Below, piece after piece: positions 15,182 through 25,100 of a stretch of DNA of 64,000 bases. This stretch comes from a virus, in IMG/VR virus record IMGVR_UViG_3300042397_002774, positions 62,001 to 126,000 of that record; one strand, given 5' to 3'. Both the position numbers and the translations under genes were made by a program. Under the pieces are notes generated by a model. That model searched no databases, had not been told where the DNA came from, and saw only the letters and a list, made by a program, of their open reading frames with translations. Every line of letters begins with the position of its first letter. Positions within the stretch are counted from its first letter, which is position 1.

Positions 15182-17619
15182 TATTTAGATTCTAATTCTT
15201 TTATTCTAGCTTCTAATTGTTGAATTGCTTTTATTAACACACCTACTGTTGATGGAACATCCATCGTATTTTTCTTTGGAGTAGATAGATCTGATGGAGT
15301 ATCTTCAGCTATAAAACCAATGTGAGGTCTATTGTCTTTATCATCCTTATAATTAAATGACACTACATTAACTTTATTTAATATATCTAAAGCATCACTT
15401 TCATAAGGAATAATATTATACTTTAAATAGCGAGAAGAAATTTGGTAGAATCCTTCAGCTTCAATAGTATTCCCACTTACTCTAATTTGTGAGTTAGTTG
15501 TGGCTCCAGTTGAGGTACCATTGCTAATTAATAAAGCATTATTTGTTGCTGGTGAAATTGCATTAAACCCAGGGCCTGTTGAACCTTGGTCGCCTTTGTC
15601 GCCTTTGAATCCTTGAAAACCTCTATCGCCTTGATCACCTTTAGTTCCTTTATCACCTTGGTCGCCTTTAGTTCCTTTATCACCTTGGTCGCCTTTAGTT
15701 CCTTTATCACCTTGGTCGCCTTTGTCGCCTTTAGTTCCTTTATCACCTTGGTCGCCTTTGTCGCCTTTAGTTCCTTTATCACCTTGGTCGCCTTTATCAC
15801 CCTTATCACCTTTTAAACCTTTATCACCTTGGTCGCCTTTATCACCCTTATCACCTTTTAAACCTATATCACCTTGGTCTCCCTTATCACCCTTATCTCC
15901 TTTAAATCCTTGATCTCCCTTGTCGCCTTTATCGCCTTTAAATCCTTGATCTCCCTTGTCGCCTTTATCACCTTTTAAACCTATATCGCCTTTGAATCCT
16001 TGAAAGCCTCTATCACCTTGGTCGCCTTTATCACCTTTTAAACCTCTATCACCTTGAGGACCAGCTACTGTTGAATTTGCACCTTGAAAGCCTTGGTCGC
16101 CTTTGTCGCCTTTGTCGCCTTTGAATCCTTGGAAGCCTCTATCGCCTTGGTCGCCTTTGTCGCCTTTGAATCCTTGGAAGCCTCTATCGCCTTGGTCGCC
16201 TTTGTCACCTTTGAATCCTTGGAAGCCTTGATCACCCTTATCTCCCTTATCACCTTTAAAGCCTTGGTCGCCTTGATCGCCTTTTAATCCTGTAGCTCCT
16301 TGAAAACCTTGAACTCCATTAGTTCCATTTGTACCTGCAATACCTTGAGGACCTGTAGCTCCTTGCGGTCCTGTATCTCCTCTATCTCCAGTTCTTGCAA
16401 ATGTAACAATTATATCTAAATCATTTGTGAATGAACTTACTCCTGATAACCATGTAATAGGTACTCCAAAATAGTTTGTATTATGGGTGTGGGCTCCAGT
16501 TATTGCAAATAAAGCAAAATTTGTTGTGCTACCTTTTTCAGTTACAGTAAAGTGTCCTTTAATTGCTGATGTTGAGTCATCAACTGTTTGTAAATAATTG
16601 TATACAGAAACACTAGCATCATCTACTTCACTTATATATAATTCTGAAGCTGATGATAATACTAAGTTATTAAATTTTAATTTTCCATTTCCAGGAATTG
16701 TGTTTGAGGTGTTTGTACTAAATGTATAATCAAAAGCAGCACCGCCAAAATTACCTGTTAAACCTTGATGGCCTTGAGGACCTTGTACTCCTTGAATACC
16801 TTGAGCTCCTGTACCTACAGCTCCTTGAATACCTTGTGGGCCTTGGTTACCTTGAGGACCAGGAATTATAGAATCATTACCTACATGACCTTGAATACCT
16901 TGAACACCAACAGGGCCTTGGATACCTTGATCACCTATAGGACCTTGATGACCTTGATCACCTTTAGCTCCTTGGTCGCCTTTTATACCTATACTACCTT
17001 GTATACCAACAGGACCTTGATCTCCTTGATCACCTTTAAACCCTTGGTCACCTTTAGTACCTTGCACACCTATACTTCCTTGCACACCAACGGGACCTTG
17101 TACACCTTGATCGCCTTTAAATCCTTGATCGCCTTTTGATCCTTGAACACCTATGCTTCCTTGTACACCGATTGGACCTTGAATACCTTGATCACCTATA
17201 CTTCCTTGATCACCTTTTACTCCTATACTTCCTTGTGCACCAATACTTCCTTGTGCACCAACCCCACCTTGAAATCCTACTGGGCCTTGAAGACCTGTAG
17301 GGCCTTGATGACCTTGGTCGCCTTTTGACCCTTGAACTCCATTTGAACCTTGTACACCTTGAGCCCCATGATCACCTTGATCACCTTTAGTACCTTGTAT
17401 ACCAATACTACCTTGAACACCAACAGGGCCTTGAAGACCTTGAGATCCTGTTGTTCCTTGAGGTCCTTGTGCACCTACAGTTCCTTGGATACCTTGAGCT
17501 CCTTGAGCACCATTTGATATTGTAATTTGATTTATACTACCACTCAATTCGGTCCAGTTATCATCCATTTCCTGCCAAGTAAGTGGACGTAAGAGGTTTG
17601 ATCTTAAAGATAAAGCCAT
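15181..17619 (-). CDS. Collagen-like tail fibre with C-terminal peptidase S74 (endosialidase chaperone) domain
   Basis: The product has 812 residues. Residues 1-30 form a short attachment segment (LRPLTWQEMDDNWTELSGSI). Gly-X-Y repeats fill about residues 38-270. A globular beta domain with no repeats covers about 275-410. Gly-X-Y then resumes to about 680, very rich in GDK, GDQ, GFK and GTK. The C-terminus from about residue 725 (SSRYLKYNIIPYESDALDIL, then GFIAEDTPSDL) is the intramolecular chaperone of endosialidase, which folds the trimer and is usually cut off just before the Ser-x-Arg site. Lysine stands in the Y position and proline in X. It heads a unit with the 263-aa and Cys-rich genes. 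Promoter motif 23 nt upstream. Confidence 0.88.
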   Translation of the reverse strand: MALSLRSNLLRPLTWQEMDDNWTELSGSINQITISNGAQGAQGIQGTVGAQGPQGTTGSQGLQGPVGVQGSIGIQGTKGDQGDHGAQGVQGSNGVQGSKGDQGHQGPTGLQGPVGFQGGVGAQGSIGAQGSIGVKGDQGSIGDQGIQGPIGVQGSIGVQGSKGDQGFKGDQGVQGPVGVQGSIGVQGTKGDQGFKGDQGDQGPVGIQGSIGIKGDQGAKGDQGHQGPIGDQGIQGPVGVQGIQGHVGNDSIIPGPQGNQGPQGIQGAVGTGAQGIQGVQGPQGHQGLTGNFGGAAFDYTFSTNTSNTIPGNGKLKFNNLVLSSASELYISEVDDASVSVYNYLQTVDDSTSAIKGHFTVTEKGSTTNFALFAITGAHTHNTNYFGVPITWLSGVSSFTNDLDIIVTFARTGDRGDTGPQGATGPQGIAGTNGTNGVQGFQGATGLKGDQGDQGFKGDKGDKGDQGFQGFKGDKGDQGDRGFQGFKGDKGDQGDRGFQGFKGDKGDKGDQGFQGANSTVAGPQGDRGLKGDKGDQGDRGFQGFKGDIGLKGDKGDKGDQGFKGDKGDKGDQGFKGDKGDKGDQGDIGLKGDKGDKGDQGDKGLKGDKGDKGDQGDKGTKGDKGDQGDKGTKGDKGDQGDKGTKGDQGDKGTKGDQGDKGTKGDQGDRGFQGFKGDKGDQGSTGPGFNAISPATNNALLISNGTSTGATTNSQIRVSGNTIEAEGFYQISSRYLKYNIIPYESDALDILNKVNVVSFNYKDDKDNRPHIGFIAEDTPSDLSTPKKNTMDVPSTVGVLIKAIQQLEARIKELESK
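15590..16290 (-). repeat. Dense tandem DNA repeats (9-nt unit, 27- and 36-nt higher order) in the collagen-like fibre gene
   Basis: Gly-Asp-Gln/Lys/Thr-Lys codon blocks repeat with almost identical DNA: about five to six copies of a 27-36 nt block encoding GDKGTKGDQ variants at 15625-15790, and further blocks encoding [15 protein letters not shown] to 16230. Such uniform DNA favours copy-number change by slippage, which would change fibre length. Confidence 0.8.
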
Positions 17620-17641
17620 AATTATTTTTTAATTTGTCACG

Positions 17642-17650
17642 TATAAATAT
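17642..17650 (-). promoter_or_regulatory. Late-promoter-like motif ATATTTATAC
   Basis: The motif lies 23 nt before the fibre ATG (17619) and directly follows the hairpin at 17653-17676. Confidence 0.6.
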
Positions 17651-17652
17651 GA

Positions 17653-17676
17653 AAGGGGATGATTGCTCACCCCCTT
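17653..17676 (-). terminator. Terminator-like hairpin after the 154-aa gene
   Basis: AAGGGGATGA (17653-17662) and TCACCCCCTT (17667-17676) make a 10-bp stem (one G-U in RNA) with a GCAA tetraloop on the sense strand. The following U-run is weak (TTTC). Confidence 0.65.
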
Positions 17677-17701
17677 CTAAAAATATATATTAATATTTTA
17701 A

Positions 17702-18166
17702 TTAACAGTCTTCGTAGCTACCAGTACCGAATACTTCAGCAACTTTTTCTTTCAATTTAGCATAACCAAATTCAAAGATATTTGCTTCTTCTACTTCAGT
17801 AAAATCTGGAATCATTACAGTAACGCTTTCAGAAACTGTAGTTTCTACGTTAGTATAAGTAATACTTCCTGATGCATCTACACTTTGAGAAGGTACATTT
17901 ACTGTTCTGTAAACAACACTTTCAGATGGAACTCTTAAATCAACATATAAGTTATCACCAATTTGTTGGTTACGAGCTATTGTTCCCATTCCTCCAGGAC
18001 CTGGGTACAAATTAGATGCTGATGTTGCTGATTCTGCGTCTAAAAATAATTGAGTTTGAAAATTAGCAAATCCACCTTTCTGAATTTGGTAATTTGTAAT
18101 ACGAAGGTATGCTTCGCTTGTGATACCTAAATCAGTACCAATTTGAGTTGTAATTCTAATTGCCAT
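17702..18166 (-). CDS. Hypothetical virion protein, 154 aa
   Basis: The start is set at ATG 18166 (MAIRITTQIGTDLG), because the open frame farther upstream overlaps the previous gene and the promoter motif at 18191-18199 lies 25 nt before this ATG, the usual spacing here. The product is acidic and beta-rich, without Cys except the last residue: YLRITNYQIQKGGFANFQTQ, a Gly/Pro loop (NLYPGPGGMG), and a helical C-terminus (FTEVEEANIFEFGYAKLKEK). Single copy, its own promoter and its own terminator suggest a well-expressed structural part of the fibre region. No family recognised. Confidence 0.6.
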   Translation of the reverse strand: MAIRITTQIGTDLGITSEAYLRITNYQIQKGGFANFQTQLFLDAESATSASNLYPGPGGMGTIARNQQIGDNLYVDLRVPSESVVYRTVNVPSQSVDASGSITYTNVETTVSESVTVMIPDFTEVEEANIFEFGYAKLKEKVAEVFGTGSYEDC

Positions 18167-18190
18167 TGTTGTATAGTTGTTTTTACGTGA

Positions 18191-18199
18191 ATAAATATT
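18191..18199 (-). promoter_or_regulatory. Late-promoter-like motif AATATTTAT
   Basis: The motif lies 25 nt before ATG 18166 and overlaps the stop codon of the oxygenase gene; it supports the choice of the internal start. Confidence 0.55.
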
Positions 18200-18788
18200 A
18201 GCGATAATGTTCTCCCCCAAGCCATAATACAAAAGATCTACGAGTTCCTACAGTTACTGGTGAAACGCGGTGCATCATATATGAAGGAAATATAACTACT
18301 GTGCCTCTGCCACGAGGAGCTGTGATATGCCCTTTACCTCCTTGCCAAATATCTAAATCTCCACCCTCATATTCGCTAGGATCGGATAATTGGACCGTAA
18401 TAGACACTTTACGGAGCGATAACATCCCAGGCCCAATGTCTTGATGCCAGATGTAATGCCCTCCTTCTGAAGCGTAGTATTCAGTGTATTGTATTTGTTC
18501 TGGGGCTGAATGTAGGTCAAAATCCCATAAAGATTTATTAGCTTCAGCAGCCATATCCATTAATTTACCATATAGCCAATTCCATTTCATATTTTGTGGA
18601 ATCCATTTAATAGATGATGAGCGAGCTTCTTTATTATCACCACCAATTGTGGTAGCTTGAACAAAGTCAATCTCAGCAACATCTTTGTAAATTTTGTCTA
18701 GTTCTTCATTATTAAAACCTTTATCAAAATAATAATAATTTTGAAGATCAACGTGTTTTTTAGAAAATAAATAGCCTGTTTGTACCAT
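18198..18788 (-). CDS. Fe(II)/2-oxoglutarate-dependent oxygenase, prolyl/lysyl hydroxylase-like
   Basis: The product has 196 residues. The double-stranded beta-helix signature is clear: HQD (H115-x-D117) in GGHYIWHQDIGPG, the distal iron ligand H173 in FPSYMMHRVSPV, and the 2-oxoglutarate-binding R183 or R184 in GTRRSFVLWLGG. The spacing and 'yEGGdL.iw...........G.vviFPs...H.V.PV..G.R.s' match PKHD/YbiX-type hydroxylases related to prolyl 4-hydroxylase. The likely reaction is hydroxylation of a peptide or other substrate with O2, Fe(II) and 2-oxoglutarate. It is the last gene of the oxygenase/glycosyltransferase cassette, between collagen-like fibre genes. Family call firm; substrate unknown. 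Confidence 0.88.
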   Translation of the reverse strand: MVQTGYLFSKKHVDLQNYYYFDKGFNNEELDKIYKDVAEIDFVQATTIGGDNKEARSSSIKWIPQNMKWNWLYGKLMDMAAEANKSLWDFDLHSAPEQIQYTEYYASEGGHYIWHQDIGPGMLSLRKVSITVQLSDPSEYEGGDLDIWQGGKGHITAPRGRGTVVIFPSYMMHRVSPVTVGTRRSFVLWLGGEHYR

Positions 18789-18797
18789 TTTTATATT

Positions 18798-19370
18798 TTA
18801 TTCTGTTTCGAAAATATTCATTTTACTTGAGTATGGCTCTTCAGCCCATAAATTTATAGCAATTGCTCTTCTAGTTCCTGTTAAAACAGTATCAACTCTA
18901 TGAGGCACTTTTCCAGCATCGAAAATAATTAAACGATTTGGCCTACACAATATAATATCAGGAGAGTTAGATTCACCATCAGTATAAACATTTAATGCAC
19001 CTCCAGTAAATTCTGATCCTATTGGATAGTATACACATCCAATTGTAGGTGTCATTCTATCTCCTGTAGCTTTTCTATATGCAACATCATCATCATAATG
19101 CATTTCTAGATAATTTCTAAATCTCCCATTAGGATCTGCTTCTTGAACACCTGTCCAATATTCAAATCCATCAATTGTATATAGTTTATTAAGTGGGCAA
19201 TTATTTCGCCAAATATATTCTATTAACTTCTTTTTAACAGTGTTTACTTCATCATTCCACCACCCTTTCCAATAATAATACACACCAGGATCTTGAAAGA
19301 AAGTGGTATCATTTGTAATCTCATCTAATAATGTTTGATCTGTTATAAAATCATCAAATACTGTTATCAT
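18798..19370 (-). CDS. Second Fe(II)/2-oxoglutarate oxygenase-like protein
   Basis: The product has 190 residues. The iron-binding set can be placed as H91-Y-D93 in YLEMHYDDD, H157 in GKVPHRVDTV, and an Arg at 167/168 in GTRRAIAINLW. Between them, FTGGALNVYTD and RPNRLIIFDAGKVPH fit the 'G.l.vy......p..n.lviFd....H.v' pattern of the family. It differs strongly from its neighbour 18198-18788, so the two are not a recent duplication. It lies 9 nt before that gene and 4 nt after the glycosyltransferase gene, and the motif at 19389-19397 may give it an internal promoter. Same general chemistry; substrate unknown. Confidence 0.75.
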   Translation of the reverse strand: MITVFDDFITDQTLLDEITNDTTFFQDPGVYYYWKGWWNDEVNTVKKKLIEYIWRNNCPLNKLYTIDGFEYWTGVQEADPNGRFRNYLEMHYDDDVAYRKATGDRMTPTIGCVYYPIGSEFTGGALNVYTDGESNSPDIILCRPNRLIIFDAGKVPHRVDTVLTGTRRAIAINLWAEEPYSSKMNIFETE

Positions 19371-19374
19371 TTTG

Positions 19375-21198
19375 TTATTGTTGTGGGTTATAAATATAAT
19401 TTACATATCCTTCATCTTTACCAAATCTACTTTCAACCCATAGTGGATGTGATGGATTTTCTTTGTAAGCCCAATCTTCTTTTCCTAATTCTTCAAAACG
19501 TTTAGCTATTCTTTCGTTGTAATGATACATAATTGTTCTTACTCTACGTTGAATATCTGCACGAGATAAATCATGGGTATTTTGACCTGTATGGTTGTTG
19601 TAAATGAATTGGATGTAACCAATTTTATTTATTTTACAAATTTTGGTGTGTAAAAATGTTCTAACTATTAATTCATAATCATCAGCAATCGCTAAATCTC
19701 TATTATGTCCACCAACAGCAAAATATGTATCTCTTCTCCAAGCACGAACGTGATTTGGAACACCAACAATATGTCTGATTGTTTTAGGGTTAATGTTTTG
19801 TGTAATTACAACATCCCATTCAAATCCTCTATATTTTTCTTTTCTATATTTACCATATCCAAAAGCAAATCCATCATCATATGTTAACGATTCCCAATTT
19901 TCATCTATTTCTACACTATCATTAAAGAAGAAACCAGCATCTGGGTGTGCTATTGAAGCATTGATTAGATCCATTGTACAATTGTCTGTTAATAAATCAT
20001 CATGATCTAATTCTGCTAATAAGAATCCTCTTGTTAAACAAGCGGCTCTGTATTTTGATTCTCCAATAATACCTCCTGTTTTTTCTCTAAAATCATATAC
20101 TTTTACTCTTGGATCTCGTTTAGCAATTTCTTCTGCTATTTTAAGTGTTTTACCACCATCAGATGAATCGTTAACCATTACCCATTCCCAATCTTGATAA
20201 GTTTGTTCAAGCAGTGAACGATAAGTATTCCATAATTTATTTCCAGTATTATATATTGGTGTAAAATATGATACTAAATGTTCATTTGATGCTGTTAGCA
20301 TTTGATTCATAGCTACATTGTAAGCTATATCTCCATTTTCAACATCATCTTTTTCAACATTTAACCATTTTTTTCTTACCTCTAAAGGTTGATTAGTTAA
20401 ATTAGTAAATTCTGAAAAATGTTTTCCAATAGTGATAATTGAATCTGGTTTAAAAGATGTTAATAGTTCTTCTATATTGTAATCATTTGAAATATTTAAT
20501 ACATCTAAACTTACGTCTTCATATCCTAAATGTTTAGTACTTTCTAATTTTGCTGTACCACCTACATAAAGTACTTTAGGTACTCTTGCTTTTTTCTCTT
20601 TTGTTAAGTAATTGTAATAACAAAGTTCTGAATGAATAAAATGAAATTTATCTGAAAATTGTTTATATAGATTTTCAATAAATACACCATCACCACAATA
20701 TCCACCTTCATATCTACCTTGTGTATATAAACTTTGTTTGATAACATATTGAGCGGAGTCTATGTGTCTTAGCTTCATATGTTCAGGGCCTACTTTTCTA
20801 ACATCTAGGCCTGTAAAATCCTTCTTATTAACAAACTGCTCATAAACAAAAGCATCTTTATCAGGATTAGATTCAATTTCTGATTTGATAGTATTATAGA
20901 AGTCAGGATGGACAATATTATCATCATCCAATATTACTATATAAGTGTCTTTATGTAATTTATCAATAATATCACTTAATTGAGGATACAAATAATCAGA
21001 TCCATCTCCTTTTATAAAGTGAAATCTAGTATTTGGACTTTGTAACTCATTCAACATTTCAGCATCAATGTCTTTTAATGTTGTTGTATCAAAGATAATA
21101 TGCCAAACTACATTTATCGGACTTGGAAATACCGATTTTTTTATTGTCAATAAGTTTTGCTGACGCGTACAACGCGTTAATATATGTAATGTTACCAT
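19375..21198 (-). CDS. Two-domain GT-A glycosyltransferase
   Basis: The product has 607 residues. Domain 1 (about 1-200) begins VTLHILTRCTRQQNLLTIKK and carries the metal-binding DDDN at 91-94 (YIVILDDDNIVHPDFY) and a later GRYEGGYCGDGVF, a GT-A fold. A 200-310 linker has VPKVLYVGGTAKLES. Domain 2 (about 310-600) is a GT2-family transferase: FTPIYNTGNKL, then QDWEWVMVNDSSDGG, then LAELDHDDLL at about 394-403, and a C-terminal AWRRDTYFAVGGHNRDLAIADDYE acceptor region. It would move sugars from nucleotide-sugar donors to an acceptor. Its start overlaps the upstream DUF6445-like gene by 7 nt, so the two are translationally coupled. Acceptor unknown; collagen-like fibres next door are the candidate. 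Confidence 0.85.
   Translation of the reverse strand: MVTLHILTRCTRQQNLLTIKKSVFPSPINVVWHIIFDTTTLKDIDAEMLNELQSPNTRFHFIKGDGSDYLYPQLSDIIDKLHKDTYIVILDDDNIVHPDFYNTIKSEIESNPDKDAFVYEQFVNKKDFTGLDVRKVGPEHMKLRHIDSAQYVIKQSLYTQGRYEGGYCGDGVFIENLYKQFSDKFHFIHSELCYYNYLTKEKKARVPKVLYVGGTAKLESTKHLGYEDVSLDVLNISNDYNIEELLTSFKPDSIITIGKHFSEFTNLTNQPLEVRKKWLNVEKDDVENGDIAYNVAMNQMLTASNEHLVSYFTPIYNTGNKLWNTYRSLLEQTYQDWEWVMVNDSSDGGKTLKIAEEIAKRDPRVKVYDFREKTGGIIGESKYRAACLTRGFLLAELDHDDLLTDNCTMDLINASIAHPDAGFFFNDSVEIDENWESLTYDDGFAFGYGKYRKEKYRGFEWDVVITQNINPKTIRHIVGVPNHVRAWRRDTYFAVGGHNRDLAIADDYELIVRTFLHTKICKINKIGYIQFIYNNHTGQNTHDLSRADIQRRVRTIMYHYNERIAKRFEELGKEDWAYKENPSHPLWVESRFGKDEGYVNYIYNPQQ
19389..19397 (-). promoter_or_regulatory. 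Late-promoter-like motif ATATTTATA inside the end of the glycosyltransferase gene
   Basis: The motif lies 19 nt before ATG 19370, at the spacing seen for intergenic copies, but overlaps coding sequence; it may be chance in AT-rich DNA. Confidence 0.35.
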
Positions 21199-22127
21199 TC
21201 TACGTCAAAGAAAAATAGGTGAAAGAATCTTGCATTTTCGATTGCATCTCCAAAATAACCTGTTGCTGCGTGGATTGTTTTTGAATCAAACATAACCAAT
21301 CTATTATAAACGTTTGCAACAGTATCTACTACTTCATATGTTGTTGAATCATAAAAATTCATATTGTTACTTAGCCCTTTGAAGGTATTAAAATAATCAT
21401 CACCTCTTGTTTCATCAAACCTAGTAGCACCTGTAATTTTGCTTTTATATGTGGCTGTACCTGTTTGAAGTGGGGCATCTGGTGTTAAGTACACCATTGC
21501 TGCATATGTTTGAGAATCAACATGGTAAACGATTGGATCTTGAGAAGTACAATATTGGAAAACACCATTTGCATATGATTCATAATTCCAATTTGTAATT
21601 TTTTTACCTAAAATTTCTTCAAATTTTTCTTTAGTACCATTTAAGATAAATCTGTCGTAACTACGTTTTCCTTTATGATAACCTGATTCTTTAAATTCTA
21701 AATTATTCATAGCATAATTTCTAACCCAATCAGGGTCACTATAGAAATTATCTACTACAACAATACCTTTTTTAGATACAGGGTCAAACCCTGAATGGTA
21801 AACTACCCATTTTTCAAATGTGTCTATGTTATTTACAACAGAGTTGTCTTGTAAGATAAGACTAACAGGTTTATTTAATTCCTGTTTTGTAAGAAGGATT
21901 TTAAATCCAATTTCTTCTGTTGGAATTTGAGGATAAAATTCCTTCACATCTGGTCTTGATTCAAATCCAGGAGAAATAATTTCCTCACCAATTAGAAATG
22001 CTTTAATAGGTTGTATTGGGTGAGATATCCACCCACTAATAGTACAAACATCGTTATTAATGACAACTTTGTCAATGTACCACAATACACCATCAACGTT
22101 GGTTAAATGATTAATATGATCGGCCAT
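21192..22127 (-). CDS. DUF6445-like putative Fe(II)/2-oxoglutarate oxygenase with an extra N-terminal beta domain
   Basis: The product has 311 residues. Residues 10-110 form a beta-rich domain (VVINNDVCTISGWISHP, then EEIGFKILLTKQEL), similar in style to domains next to glycosyl- or methyltransferases. From residue 121 (GIVVVDNFYSDPDWVRNYA) the protein matches what I know as DUF6445: H202-V-D204 (YHVDSQTYAAMVYLTPDAP), TGTATYKSKITGATRF, then H286 (DSKTIHAATGYFG) and R300. H-x-D...H...R spacing fits the 2-oxoglutarate oxygenase fold. First gene of the cassette; its end overlaps the glycosyltransferase start. No late motif in its 50-nt leader, so it may depend on readthrough from the fibre gene. 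Confidence 0.7.
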   Translation of the reverse strand: MADHINHLTNVDGVLWYIDKVVINNDVCTISGWISHPIQPIKAFLIGEEIISPGFESRPDVKEFYPQIPTEEIGFKILLTKQELNKPVSLILQDNSVVNNIDTFEKWVVYHSGFDPVSKKGIVVVDNFYSDPDWVRNYAMNNLEFKESGYHKGKRSYDRFILNGTKEKFEEILGKKITNWNYESYANGVFQYCTSQDPIVYHVDSQTYAAMVYLTPDAPLQTGTATYKSKITGATRFDETRGDDYFNTFKGLSNNMNFYDSTTYEVVDTVANVYNRLVMFDSKTIHAATGYFGDAIENARFFHLFFFDVEW

Positions 22128-22177
22128 AAAAGTAATTATTTTATGGAATATACGATGAAACTATTTGATATCCAAAT

Positions 22178-25100
22178 TTATTTATTATCTACTAGATAAT
22201 TTATTTGATTTTTTAGATCTTCGATTTGTTGTTGTTGTTCTTTCATACCCTCTACTAACAAAGCTACAAGTTTTTCATACTTAATAGTCTTGTATGTTTC
22301 AGACATTTCTGGTATAAAATCTTTAGCTTCATCTGGGTCATTACTCGGAGTATTTAATTGTGATTGATACTCAGTAATAAATAAAGGTTCTACAGCTTCA
22401 ACTTCTTGTGCAATAAGACCAATATCTTTAGTACCTGCTCTTTCTTTTACAATGTTTACTTTTTCATCATTCCATGTATAAGTAACACCTCTAAGTTGTT
22501 TAATTTTATTTATTGCATTATCAATTGTAATAATATCTTTCTTAAGTCTAGCATCTGAGTAATAGGCAATAACATCACCTGTTGCATATAAAGTACCTGT
22601 TATAACTACACCATCACTAGCTGTTCTAAATTTTTCATTACCGTTATTGTATAGGTATTGAGCAGCATCTACATATGTAAGTATTGACCAGTTATTTAAC
22701 CAAAATCCTGTAGGCCCAGACGCACCATTTGTATGCATCATTAGACACATACCACCATCTACTCTCCAACCAGAATATCCGTTATTACTACCACCCATAT
22801 ACCATGAAGTATATGAACTTGTATTTCTATGTAAGTATTTATTATTATCATTATAATCATAAAAGGTTCCAGCATACATTCCAGCACCTGTTAACCAGTT
22901 ACCAGAATCATCACACCAAGATCCCCAACTACTTGATTGATTTAAGAAACCAATTCGATTTGAGTTACAATGAAGTTCTCTAGTACCTTCATCACTATCA
23001 GTCATATAAATTGATGATGCATTTGTACCTAATCCTACAGTTAGATTACCATACATGTATGAATGTCTAGATGAATCTAATCTAATACCCCAAGAACCAG
23101 CATTATTTAGTATTCCAACATTATTACCTGTATCAGCATAAAAGCATCCTCTAACAGCACTACCATAACCACCAGGTCTCATATTAAGCTGTATCCAAGA
23201 ACCATTAGATGTAGCAAAATTCCACTCACCAGTAGATGATGCATAAAAATGGGTATCAAGGGCGGTGTTATATAAACCTGAGCCAGAATTCTGATTTCTA
23301 AACCAACCATTATTGTATACGTTTGCAAATGTTGGACCACTATCGGTTCTAACTTCTTGGTTCATATTTGCAGCATTTGGATCTGACGCTGTGTTTAATA
23401 ATCTTCTCCAAGAAGTCCATGAAGTTCTACCATGGTTTGCTTCAGACCTAACCCAAAGATTTGTTCCAGTTCCACCATCATAATGTCCACCAAGTTGATA
23501 CATATTATAACCATTGTAACCAGACCATGTAATAACATGATTCCAACCACCACTACCTGTATAACTAGGGTGCATAAAATCAACTCTTAATCCTCCACCT
23601 GCTAAACCTTGATCTACTAAATTAACAGGAGTTTCAGAAGTTAAATAACTACCATATTCATAATAAGCTCTAAGATATTGACCGCTTGTGTCTTTTCTTG
23701 AAAAAGAAGATGCGTGTAAACTATCTACTGTATCTGCATTTGATACAGATTGAGATCCTATATTGCCAGAGTCAATTACATCATGCCAAGTACCAGAACC
23801 TCTATATTGCTTAAATCTACCTTCTGCCCAAAAGTTACCACCACCATTAGCATAGTAATCACCGTTTGTAATAATGCGGTAGTTAGTATTAATAGCCTGA
23901 CCAACACTTAAATAATCAGCATGTATGTGGTATACTCTAGAAGTACTATTTGGGTCTACATAATATCCTGTATCTTGTTTATCATAAAATATATTAGCAC
24001 GGATATCATTTGTGTTAATCTGGCTTCCATCATTAACTGTTAATTGAGCATTAAAATAGAAGTTTGATCTATCAGTATATATATGAGCATGACCGCTATT
24101 AGCTGGTCCAAACCAAATATAACCGGAGTCCGTATAAAATCTTACACCCCATGTACCGTCTCCAGTAAATCTTCCACTGTTTGTTGAAGTGCCAAATCTA
24201 ACTGTATGTAATACAGATGTACCATTAGGATCTGCATAATAAGCTGTGTCTTGTGAATCATAAAATATAGGAGCTCTTACAGAATCTACACCTTGCAAAT
24301 AATTTGCATAAGCATAACCTACAATATTACCATTAACCATAAAAGCTAATGGGTGGTTGGAATAAGTACCTATTCTACCAACTCCTTGACCTGTATGAGA
24401 ATACATTGTAGTAATAATTCCATCACTATTACTTTTAACATCAAGTCTAGCATGACTAGAACCTGTTAAATTTAATCTAGCATTCCATCCTCCATCATTA
24501 GATGCATTTACATCACCCACAGAAAGATGTCTTAACCAGGAAGTGCTTGCAAAATCTCCATAATATGTACTATCATTTCCATCATAAATTATATTAGCAT
24601 ATATAGTACCAGCATATGTTGTAGAATCTAAATAAATTGTATTTCCTACAGGATTTAATCTTAATGCTTGTCCTGAATGAGATTGGACATAGGAATATGA
24701 ACCATTATTACCTATTGATATTGTAAAGTTATTTACACTACCTGGGTTTGTAGTGCCTCTTAAAAATCTACTATCAGCATCTGATGTGCTATATGTGTAT
24801 GAAGTATAGTTACCTGAATGTAATAATGTTCTTGATGTTGATCCATCATAAAAAGCTCCTCCACCATATATATATGTACTACCAGTTCCTTTAATATATG
24901 TACCTAACCCACTGTTACCATTGTACCCAAAAGAATCAGACTGGCCAGAAAAGTTAATTGCTGTACCACTAGATACTGTGGTAATAATACCAGACATAGT
25001 ACCTCCAGAAAGAGGCAATGCATATGATGAATAGTTACCTGCGTGTAATACTATATTACCATTGTATGTCATATTCCCAGTATTGGGAATAATAAAATCT

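Noticed and set aside
15590-16290. Regular short repeats as a CRISPR array
   Set aside because: The repeats are in frame within a coding gene, have no unique spacers of uniform length, and no cas genes are near.
18198-18788. Prolyl 4-hydroxylation of fibre collagen at Y-position proline
   Set aside because: Proline is almost absent from the Y position in all five fibres, so the classic target is missing; lysine in Y, or proline in X, is the better candidate substrate.
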